Shown: positions 1 to 5,170 of the stretch, piece after piece | Layout of the letters: each line of letters opens with the position of its first letter | Numbering within the stretch: the first letter of the stretch is position 1 | Position numbers and translations under genes: made by a program | Assembly: GCA_002343455.1 (NCBI GenBank) | Contig: DDSR01000195.1 | Location: 1 to 5,170, forward strand | Direction: 5' to 3' | Length of the DNA: 5,170 nucleotides | Origin: Deltaproteobacteria bacterium UBA2385 | GTDB lineage: Bacteria > Myxococcota_A > UBA796 > UBA2385 | The notes under the pieces: generated by a model | What the model was told of the DNA's origin: nothing | The model's input: the letters and a program-made list of their open reading frames with translations, nothing else | The model's database searches: none

Positions 1-204
1 CTCCTCTGCGCACCGAGCGCTGCCCCTACAGTACTTCAACGCCATCTCCGCCTGAAACGCCCGGCGCTCCGACCCCGTCATCTTGCTCGACGCAAGCCGG
101 ATGTCTTCCACATGACTGGCTTCAAGAGAAACCCCCCCTTCACTTGCCATGGCGACCTTCATCAGTGACTCCAACAATCTGAGAACTGACTCGAAGTATC
201 GCAT
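1..204 (-). CDS. Transposase, N-terminal part (cut by window edge), probably ISAzo13-like
   Basis: This is an open minus-strand frame of 68 codons that enters from 204 and runs off the left edge without a stop. The translation includes SSKMTGSERRAFQAEMALKY (residues 39-58) followed by CRGSARCAEE. From memory, this pattern (KMTG..RRAFQAEM.LKYC.G.AR.AE) is typical of the N-terminal region of a group of DDE transposases often labelled ISAzo13-like; no search was run. The catalytic DDE residues would lie outside the window, so activity cannot be judged. The frame is open back to a TAG at 211-213. Possible starts are ATG at 204 (no evident ribosome site), ATG at 162 (GGAG six bases upstream) and ATG at 150. 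The 204 start is used because residues 2-14 (RYFESVLRLLESL) still look like coding sequence. The gene lies downstream of, and in the same direction as, the SNF2 gene, but a terminator separates them. Its DNA is less GC-rich than the right side of the window. Confidence 0.7.
   Translation of the reverse strand, partial: MRYFESVLRLLESLMKVAMASEGGVSLEASHVEDIRLASSKMTGSERRAFQAEMALKYCRGSARCAEE
169..172 (-). promoter_or_regulatory. Possible ribosome binding site for the transposase internal start
   Basis: The minus strand reads GGAG followed by TCACTG and then ATG at 162. This is a well-spaced Shine-Dalgarno match. It favours initiation at 162 over the upstream in-frame ATG at 204, which has no purine-rich site in front of it. 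Confidence 0.4.
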
Positions 205-223
205 ACAACACTATGAGCAAGAG

Positions 224-251
224 ATCATATCTAATCAGCCAAGCCTGCCAC
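224..251 (-). promoter_or_regulatory. Candidate sigma-70-type promoter for the transposase gene
   Basis: On the minus strand, GTGGCA (246-251, 4 of 6 matches to the -35 consensus) is followed after 16 bases by TATGAT (224-229, 5 of 6 matches to the -10 consensus). Transcription would begin near 217, just ahead of both candidate transposase starts. The site lies past the SNF2 terminator, which fits independent transcription of the insertion element. This is a consensus match by eye in a locally AT-richer stretch, so chance occurrence is possible. Confidence 0.3.
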
Positions 252-286
252 CATGGCTCTTGGTATGGCGTCTTGCGGAAATCACC

Positions 287-320
287 TTAAAGAACTGGCC
301 CGGCTCCCGCAGCCGGCCAG
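287..320 (-). terminator. Intrinsic terminator of the SNF2-nuclease gene
   Basis: Read on the minus strand, a 5' arm CTGGCCGGCT (320-311), a loop GCGGG (310-306) and a 3' arm AGCCGG-G-CCAG (305-295) form a ten-pair GC-rich stem with one bulged G. It is followed at once by TTCTTTAA. It begins 24 bases after the SNF2 stop codon. The plus strand has no T-run after the hairpin, so the signal points one way. It should separate SNF2 transcription from the transposase gene. Confidence 0.6.
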
Positions 321-334
321 AAGGGGACTTGCAC

Positions 335-347
335 TAGCCGCCGGCTA
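335..347. repeat. Short perfect inverted repeat over the SNF2 stop codon
   Basis: TAGCCG and CGGCTA flank a single C, a perfect 6-bp inverted repeat that includes the SNF2 stop codon (345-347). The AGCCG/CGGCT arms also occur in the terminator hairpin at 300-316, so the two could pair with each other in the transcript. No function is evident. Confidence 0.4.
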
Positions 348-3300
348 CTGCAAACCAGAGGATGCCAGCTCTCCGACCGTTACCGGATGCGCGTCCAATA
401 GTGCGAGCAAGTCCTGACGTTCGATGAGTCGAACCCCCAACAGAGCCGCCTGGATCTTCGCGGACTTGTTGAACCGTTGGTTGGTCACTGCGATGCGCGT
501 GAAGCGGACGGCCTCGTGCTTCGCCATGTATGCCTTTGCCCCCGCCGAGACGTCCTTGATGGCACCCCATCCCAAGGCCTGGCACTGGTTGCTCGACGCC
601 TTGCACTGGATGAGTACGCCGTCGTGACCGCGTAACCCGACCACATCGACCCCGCCGTCTCCGCTCAATGGAGTCTGGTACGTGTGAAAACCCTGCTTTC
701 CCCAGAGCAGAGCGCAGAGGGACTCCAGTTCATAGCCTTGGATCGTGCGAATCTCCTCCTCCCCGAGGATCTTCGCCAAGAACTCCAGGCCCGACCCGTC
801 TGCCTTAAGCTCCGCGAGTTGGTTCAGGTCGATATCCTCCGCTCCATTCAGCCAAGTCTTGGCTGCCAGGTCACGCTTACTCGTCAGCAATTCGCCCAGC
901 CTCTCCTCGAAAGTCACATAGTCTTCGGCCCGGACGGTAGGATAATAAACGGTGACTTCCTTCGCTTGGCCGATGCGGTATACTCGGTCGGTCGCTTGGT
1001 CCTCCTTCGCCGGGTTCCAGCACCGCGTGTAATGAATGACGTGATTGGCCTTCTGGATATTGAGTCCAAAACCCACTGCCTGCGTGGACAGGATTATGAC
1101 ACCGAATCCCTCTTGGGCCTGGAACTGATCAATCAGGCGCTGCCGTGACTGATCCTTTTCAGGCCGTGTTTCGCTACTGCCATTGATGACCACTGGTCTT
1201 TGACCAAATTGCTCGCCAATGTAGTGCTGAACGACCCGCTGGATCTCGCGCAGTTCGGTGAATATGATGACCTTTTCCCCTTTGCGGCGAATACCTTCGA
1301 GAGCGCCCATCAACCAACTGAGCTTGGGCGAGTCGACCAATGCTTGACTCATGGGCTGGGTCGTATCGACAGTCTGGCCCAGCCACACGGGATGGGCGCA
1401 GAGAAGCCGGAGATGCTGCAACATCCCGAGCATTGCCTGTCCCACCTTCTGCTTGTCGCAAGCCTCGATCTTCTGCCGATGTGCCGACAAGGCCGCAGCG
1501 TACAGCCGCCGCTGGAGAGGAGAGAGACGAAGTTCGCGACAATTCTTATCCTCAATCTTCGCCGGCAGGCTCGCAACCTCGGATTTCGTCCGGCGAAGCA
1601 CCTGCGGCGCGAAGAGCTTATTCAGCTCCTCAAGTGCCTGTTCCTCTCTTACCGTTTTCGCCTCGATCGGCCGCTTGTATTTTCGCCCGAACTCGTTGAG
1701 CGCTCCCAACAGACCCGGCTGAACGAAGTCGAACAGGCACCACAGGTCGGTGAGCGAGTTCTCGACGGGCGTTCCGGTCGACGCAATCTTGAATCGCGCA
1801 TTCATCGCTTTTGCCGCCTGCGTGACCAGCGCCGCTGGCGATTTGATCTTCTGCGCCTCGTCGCAGATCAGAACGCTCCACAGCTCTCTGGCCAGCGAAA
1901 ACTCATAGTCTCGGAGGGTTTCGTAGGTTGTCAGAACGAGCTGGCAGTCCGCGCGCCAGCCAGGGCGCAAGAAGCGCGTGAGGCCCAGCTGGCGCAGCGG
2001 TTGATCGATTTCGTCAGGTCTCGCGCGAAGGTCCTTCAGGCCTTGTCCGTAGAGGGTGAGCACGCGGAATGTTCCGGGTCGGAAGAAGCGACTGATCTCG
2101 CGCGTCCAGTTATCCAGCAGAGTGACCGGAGCGACGACGAGCGCCGGGGGCGACGCCGGTGCCCGGGCGAACACCCCGGCCAAGAGAGTAAGCAGCTGCA
2201 GCGTCTTGCCCAGGCCCATGTCGTCGGCCAGGATGCCGCCCAGCCCGGCGCGCTGCAGGAAGCGCAGCCAGTCCACGCCCTGCTGCTGGTAGGGGCGCAG
2301 GGTGGCGCGCAGGTCCTCGGGCAGCGGCGCGGTCGGGATGCCGGCGAAGTCGCCGACCAGGGTGCGCAGCTCTTCAAGGCCGGGGGGGACCGGCTGATCG
2401 AGCTCGGCCGAGAGGCGGGCGAGGTCGAAGATGGCGCCCCGAGCGACCTTGCCGGTGTTGGCCTCGCGCGCGGCGAGCAGGTCGGCCACGCGCTGGCCGT
2501 GCGCCGCCAGCCACTCGTGCGGGATGGGGGCCCAGCCGCCGCCGACCAGGGGCGCCAGCTCGCTGCCCTCCTGCCAGGCCTCGATCACCCGGCTGGCGTC
2601 GGCCTCGCCCTCGGCCCCCTTGAAGGAGACGAAGAGCTTGTCGCCCTCGATGCGGACATCGGGGGTCAGGCTGGCGACGCGGCGGAACTGGCGATGGGCG
2701 GCGCCGTCCAGCGCGACGCTGCCGCGCGAGCCGCCCTGGTACTGGGCCAGGGCCGCGGCGAAGCGTACGGCCTCTTCCCCGCGCAGGCGACGCTCGATGC
2801 CCAGGGCGAGCTGCAGGCCGTCGGCCAGCGAGCGGACCAGCTTGCGCTCGGCGGGCTCGTCCCGGATGGGCACCATCCCGCCCAGCAGCTTCAGCTCGCC
2901 GCGCTCGACCTCGGCCGAGGGGGGGGTGCCGTAGACCAGCCGGGGCTTGACGACCAGCTCCTCCTGGCTGCCCCAGGTCTCGATCAACAGGCGGGGGCGC
3001 TGGGCTTCTCCGGTCGGCAGGCGGGCGGTGCGCACCTCGACCGGGATGCTCTGCCGCAGGGTCGGGATGGTCTCGGCGACGAGCCGGCCGACCTCTTCCG
3101 GAGGGAAGTTGACCCCGCGGGTGAGGAGCTGGCGCTTCTCGGGAGAGAGGCCGCCGTCGCCGATGGGGCGGATGGTGTCGCCGCAGAGCACCGAGCCGCT
3201 GCCGAGGACCTCGGTGATGGCCCGGTCGCGCACGATGCGCACCTTGAAGCCCTTGCCGTCGTCTTCGACCCGCCCGATCGGGATCACGGGCTGGCCCGAG

Positions 3301-3890
3301 GACTGCACGGGCTCGCCGTCCAGGGTGAGCTCGTTGGCGCCCTGGAGGGCGTCCCAGACACGGTGCGCCGCCTCCTTGGGGATTCGACCCCCGAAGTGGA
3401 AGCTGAGGGCGCGCTCGACCTCGCGGTCGCAGTCCTCGATCAGCAGCGGCAGGCCGGTCTTGATGCTGGCGACGGGGCCCTCGTTGCGGACGGTCTCGAC
3501 CTGGTCCATCACCAGCAGGCGGTCCAGGACCAGGGCGTTGGCTTCGCGGCGGCAGCGGTAGGCGAAGCGGGCCACCTTGGGGCCGGGCCGTTCGCCGGCC
3601 GGGGCATCACCCGGGGCGCTGCCGTGAGCGATGCGCTGGGTGTTCCAGATGGCCGCGGCGCAGATGTGGACGCAGGGATCGGGGCCGTCGCAGTCGCAGG
3701 CCCAGTCCTTGTCCTGGGGCCAGAGCTGGACCTCGAAGGCCTGCCCCGCGCCGGGCACCATCACCTTGAAGTTCAGCTCGTCCTCGTCGCCCCGGGCCGG
3801 GAGCACGCACTCCCGCCGCGCGAGCTCGACGCCGCGACTCCAGACACGATCGCTGGCCTTCTTGCGGATGAGTTCGAGCAGGGCAGGCAT
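345..3890 (-). CDS. SWIM zinc finger / SNF2-family helicase with C-terminal Mrr-type nuclease domain
   Basis: This 1181-residue protein probably uses ATP to move along or remodel DNA and carries a nuclease at its end. A SWIM finger is visible at C65-x-C67-x5-C73-x-H75. Residues about 110-520 are a long region like those preceding bacterial SWIM-SNF2 motors. The ATPase core is complete: LRPYQQQG (531-538), Walker A DDMGLGKT (556-563, K562), motif Ia (582-599), DEAQ (677-680), STGTPVEN (704-711), motif IV KVIIFTEL (873-880), motif V (934-943) and motif VI QATDRVYRIGQ (965-975). Residues about 1050-1165 look like an Mrr_cat fold: E1054 or E1056, GDGGVD (D1082), then IQCK (Q1095, K1097). All recognisable catalytic residues are present, with no frameshift. 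The ATG at 3890 lacks a strong ribosome site; the frame is closed upstream at 3927-3929. GC content falls sharply near 2100, inside the motor. A DNA defence or repair role is inferred, not shown. Confidence 0.93.
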   Translation of the reverse strand: MPALLELIRKKASDRVWSRGVELARRECVLPARGDEDELNFKVMVPGAGQAFEVQLWPQDKDWACDCDGPDPCVHICAAAIWNTQRIAHGSAPGDAPAGERPGPKVARFAYRCRREANALVLDRLLVMDQVETVRNEGPVASIKTGLPLLIEDCDREVERALSFHFGGRIPKEAAHRVWDALQGANELTLDGEPVQSSGQPVIPIGRVEDDGKGFKVRIVRDRAITEVLGSGSVLCGDTIRPIGDGGLSPEKRQLLTRGVNFPPEEVGRLVAETIPTLRQSIPVEVRTARLPTGEAQRPRLLIETWGSQEELVVKPRLVYGTPPSAEVERGELKLLGGMVPIRDEPAERKLVRSLADGLQLALGIERRLRGEEAVRFAAALAQYQGGSRGSVALDGAAHRQFRRVASLTPDVRIEGDKLFVSFKGAEGEADASRVIEAWQEGSELAPLVGGGWAPIPHEWLAAHGQRVADLLAAREANTGKVARGAIFDLARLSAELDQPVPPGLEELRTLVGDFAGIPTAPLPEDLRATLRPYQQQGVDWLRFLQRAGLGGILADDMGLGKTLQLLTLLAGVFARAPASPPALVVAPVTLLDNWTREISRFFRPGTFRVLTLYGQGLKDLRARPDEIDQPLRQLGLTRFLRPGWRADCQLVLTTYETLRDYEFSLARELWSVLICDEAQKIKSPAALVTQAAKAMNARFKIASTGTPVENSLTDLWCLFDFVQPGLLGALNEFGRKYKRPIEAKTVREEQALEELNKLFAPQVLRRTKSEVASLPAKIEDKNCRELRLSPLQRRLYAAALSAHRQKIEACDKQKVGQAMLGMLQHLRLLCAHPVWLGQTVDTTQPMSQALVDSPKLSWLMGALEGIRRKGEKVIIFTELREIQRVVQHYIGEQFGQRPVVINGSSETRPEKDQSRQRLIDQFQAQEGFGVIILSTQAVGFGLNIQKANHVIHYTRCWNPAKEDQATDRVYRIGQAKEVTVYYPTVRAEDYVTFEERLGELLTSKRDLAAKTWLNGAEDIDLNQLAELKADGSGLEFLAKILGEEEIRTIQGYELESLCALLWGKQGFHTYQTPLSGDGGVDVVGLRGHDGVLIQCKASSNQCQALGWGAIKDVSAGAKAYMAKHEAVRFTRIAVTNQRFNKSAKIQAALLGVRLIERQDLLALLDAHPVTVGELASSGLQ

Positions 3891-3901
3891 GGCCGGCCCG
3901 T

Positions 3902-3930
3902 CTAACCGGAAATTGCCGCCTGAGGGTTAG
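3902..3930. promoter_or_regulatory. Divergent intergenic region with symmetric GGTTAG inverted repeat
   Basis: The 49 bases between the divergent SNF2 and glycosyltransferase starts must hold the translation signals of both genes. CTAACC (3902-3907) and GGTTAG (3925-3930) form a 6-bp inverted repeat separated by 17 bases. Each gene therefore has GGTTAG 9 to 11 bases before its ATG. This could be a shared operator or coincidence. No convincing -35/-10 pair was recognised. GAGGG at 3922-3926 is a possible, widely spaced (13 bases) ribosome site for the glycosyltransferase. Confidence 0.3.
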
Positions 3931-3939
3931 CTGACCGGC

Positions 3940-4836
3940 ATGATCATCAGCGTCCTGATGCCCGCCTGGCAGGCGGCCGACACCGTCGAGGCCGCCGCCA
4001 GGGACATCCTGGAGCAGCGCTGGACGGCAGCGGAGCCGGCGGTAGAGCTGGAGGTGGAGCTGATCGTCGTCACGCAGGGAGACGATCCGGACACGGTCGA
4101 GGCGGTGCAGCGCATCGACGACCCCCGCCTGCGCCTGCTGCACCAGGAGGAGCCCGGCCTCGCCCGAGCCCTGGAGCGAGGCCGGGCCGCGGCGACCGGC
4201 GAGTGGATCGCCCGCATGGACGCCGACGACCGGTGCGCGCCGACGCGGCTGGAGCGACAGCTCGCCCACGCCGCGCGGACCGGGGCCGAGGTGGTGCCCT
4301 GTCGGGTCGAGCCCTTTCCCCGCGGCCGGGAGGCCTTCTGCGCCTGGCAGAACAGCCTGGTCACGCACGAAGAGATGGAGGCCGAGCGCTTCATCGAGGT
4401 GCCCTGGTTCCACGCGACCGCCCTCTTCCGCGCGGAGGCCCTGCAGCGGGTGGGCGGCTGGCGCGAGGGCCTGCACCTGGAAGACTACGACCTGGTGCTG
4501 CGCCTCTTCGAGGCCGGGGTCCGCCAGGAGAAGCTGCCCGAGGCGCTGTACCGCTGGCGGGTCCACGACGCGCAGGCGACCGCCGCCTGGCCGATCCAGC
4601 GCATTCGCGAGCAGAAGGCCCGCGCCCTGCGACTGCCGCCCGACGCCTACGTGGCCGGCCGAGGGCGCAGCCTGGCCGAGTGGGCCGCGCGCCTCTCCCT
4701 GCCGGCCTTCGAGCTCGACGCCGCCCTCAGCGCGCCGCTACCGCCCGGCTACCCGGTGCTTGTGCTCGGCTCGCCCCAGGCCCGTGCCCGGCTCCGCCAG
4801 CGGCTGGCCGACCGACCGCACCGCTTCATCGCCTGA
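3940..4836 (+). CDS. Family 2 (GT-A fold) glycosyltransferase
   Basis: The 298-residue product should transfer a sugar from a nucleotide-sugar donor to a surface polysaccharide, lipid or protein acceptor; the substrate cannot be told. The N-terminus MIISVLMPAW is the usual first strand of the GT2 fold, which supports the start at 3940. The metal and donor-binding DXD is D94-A-D96 within ARMDADD, preceded by GLARALERGRAAATGEWIA, the common segment before DXD. The acceptor-side motif is E181-D182 in HLEDYDL, and WRVH (206-209) follows at the usual place. The early nucleotide-binding stretch reads VVTQGDDPDT (43-52) where family members usually have VDDGS, so an Asp common in the family is replaced. 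The last 30 residues (YPVLVLGSPQARARLRQRLA onward) look like a short strand-helix-strand tail. There is no signal peptide or membrane segment, so it is likely cytosolic. Composition is very GC-rich (50 of 60 bases in 4141-4200). Confidence 0.9.
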   Translation: MIISVLMPAWQAADTVEAAARDILEQRWTAAEPAVELEVELIVVTQGDDPDTVEAVQRIDDPRLRLLHQEEPGLARALERGRAAATGEWIARMDADDRCAPTRLERQLAHAARTGAEVVPCRVEPFPRGREAFCAWQNSLVTHEEMEAERFIEVPWFHATALFRAEALQRVGGWREGLHLEDYDLVLRLFEAGVRQEKLPEALYRWRVHDAQATAAWPIQRIREQKARALRLPPDAYVAGRGRSLAEWAARLSLPAFELDAALSAPLPPGYPVLVLGSPQARARLRQRLADRPHRFIA

Positions 4837-4868
4837 GCGTCCCGGCGTCCTGGCGCCCGCGCGAGAGC

Positions 4869-5033
4869 TCAACGGTTCTGGGCCACCGCCACCGTCTGGG
4901 TCGCCGGATCGTGCAGGTAGACGCTCTCCAGGGCGAGGCCGATCCCCCGGAGGGCCACGGTCACGACCGCGAAGGTCAGGAGGATGACGAGGTAGCGAGA
5001 CAGGTCGGAGCTGGCGATGGGGGCGCTGGACAT
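4869..5033 (-). CDS. Small single-pass membrane protein, function unknown
   Basis: This is a 54-residue product, MSSAPIASSD at the start and TQTVAVAQNR at the end. Residues about 14-36 (YLVILLTFAVVTVALRGIGL and neighbours) form one hydrophobic segment, followed by a short polar tail. The start at 5033 is chosen because GGGAGG lies five bases upstream; the same frame is open to an ATG at 5099, but the extra 22 residues are polar and that start lacks such a site. The gene converges on the glycosyltransferase with 32 bases between stops. I do not recognise a family. It could be a small membrane anchor or regulator, but that is speculation. Confidence 0.6.
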   Translation of the reverse strand: MSSAPIASSDLSRYLVILLTFAVVTVALRGIGLALESVYLHDPATQTVAVAQNR

Positions 5034-5038
5034 GGGAT

Positions 5039-5044
5039 CCTCCC
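5039..5044 (-). promoter_or_regulatory. Strong ribosome binding site deciding the start at 5033
   Basis: The minus strand reads GGGAGG, ATCCC, ATG. This near-consensus Shine-Dalgarno sequence with five-base spacing is the main reason to prefer 5033 over the upstream ATG at 5099, and it supports the small reading frame as a real gene. Confidence 0.65.
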
Positions 5045-5107
5045 GGGTGACGGAGCGGTTGTACTTGTCTCCATCGCCCGGGGGAATGGGGTCCTGCACA
5101 AGGATGA

Positions 5108-5123
5108 CGCCTGCTGGCAGGCG
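5108..5123. repeat. Perfect 7-bp inverted repeat, possible operator
   Basis: CGCCTGC and GCAGGCG are separated by TG. The repeat lies about 75 bases upstream of the small membrane protein start and touches the tandem repeat at 5122-5140. The two-base spacer is too tight for an ordinary RNA hairpin loop and no T-run follows, so a dimeric regulator site is more likely than a terminator. Confidence 0.4.
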
Positions 5124-5140
5124 GTGACAGACGGTGACAG
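5122..5140. repeat. Tandem 9-bp direct repeat CGGTGACAG
   Basis: CGGTGACAG occurs at 5122-5130 and again at 5132-5140, ten bases apart, which is about one helical turn. A shorter GGTGAC copy is at 5046-5051, near the ribosome site of the small membrane protein gene. Paired half-sites on one face of the helix are common in activator binding sites. No regulator is encoded in the window. Confidence 0.4.
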
Positions 5141-5170
5141 CCAGGGCCCCCCGGCCCCGCCCCTCAGCCC

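Noticed and set aside
149..337. A 62-codon plus-strand frame left of the SNF2 gene
   Set aside because: Its start overlaps the minus-strand transposase start region and it crosses the terminator hairpin. The sequence looks random and no family is suggested.
684..1148. A 154-codon plus-strand frame
   Set aside because: It is a shadow of the region encoding the helicase C-terminal lobe and nuclease. Its translation has no recognisable features and it has no ribosome site of note.
1200..3905. A 901-codon open frame on the plus strand, antisense to the SNF2 gene
   Set aside because: Long antisense frames are expected opposite high-GC genes. The translation is low-complexity, rich in Ala, Gly, Asp, Gln and Arg, has no recognisable domain, and lies exactly opposite a gene with a full set of helicase and nuclease motifs.
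3607..4566. A 319-codon minus-strand frame across the glycosyltransferase and the SNF2 start
   Set aside because: It spans two well-supported genes in the wrong frame and has the Arg/Gly/Pro-rich composition of a high-GC shadow.
4834..4871. Possible bidirectional terminator between the glycosyltransferase and the small membrane protein gene
   Set aside because: TGAGC (4834-4838) and GCTCA (4867-4871) are inverted only because both genes end in TGA followed by GC. The inner GGCG/CGCC pairing is short and there is no T-run on either strand.
5034..5099. N-terminal extension of the small membrane protein to the ATG at 5099
   Set aside because: The extra 22 residues are polar and unremarkable, and the strong GGGAGG site sits immediately before the internal ATG at 5033.
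1..5170. tRNA, rRNA or CRISPR array
   Set aside because: No cloverleaf-like segment, rRNA-like stretch or regularly spaced repeats were seen on either strand. Only the short repeats listed are present.

Overview
The window reads as a piece of a GC-rich bacterial chromosome or large contig. The right-hand two thirds is roughly 70-80% GC by hand count of sample blocks, which would suit a myxobacterium-like or related high-GC Gram-negative lineage. That placement is inference from base composition and protein style only. The left-hand third has a clearly different base composition (about 52-58% GC in most sampled blocks, near 42% around 181-240).

Layout, left to right. The 5' end of a transposase gene lies on the minus strand and runs off the left edge (1-204), with a plausible promoter just upstream. 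Next comes a strong minus-strand intrinsic terminator (287-320) behind the dominant gene of the window, a 1181-codon minus-strand SNF2-family gene (345-3890). That protein has an N-terminal SWIM zinc finger, a long GC-rich middle region, a complete SNF2 ATPase core and a C-terminal Mrr-type PD-(D/E)XK nuclease domain. Transcribed divergently from it, after 49 bases, is a family 2 glycosyltransferase of 298 residues (3940-4836). A small single-pass membrane protein of unknown function (4869-5033, minus strand) converges on the glycosyltransferase. Its upstream DNA (5034-5140) carries a perfect 7-bp inverted repeat and a tandem GGTGAC-containing repeat.

The most notable point is that the composition shift falls inside the SNF2 gene, close to position 2100, between helicase motif Ia and motif II. 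The SWIM and associated half matches the GC-rich glycosyltransferase side. The second half of the motor, the nuclease domain and the transposase side are all lower in GC. A simple reading is that a resident SWIM-SNF2 gene had its 3' half replaced, in frame, by the 3' half of an accessory SNF2-nuclease gene that arrived with mobile DNA. A helicase-nuclease fusion of this kind would fit a role in defence against foreign DNA, but nothing else in the window proves this. The glycosyltransferase and the small membrane protein show no evident functional link to it.
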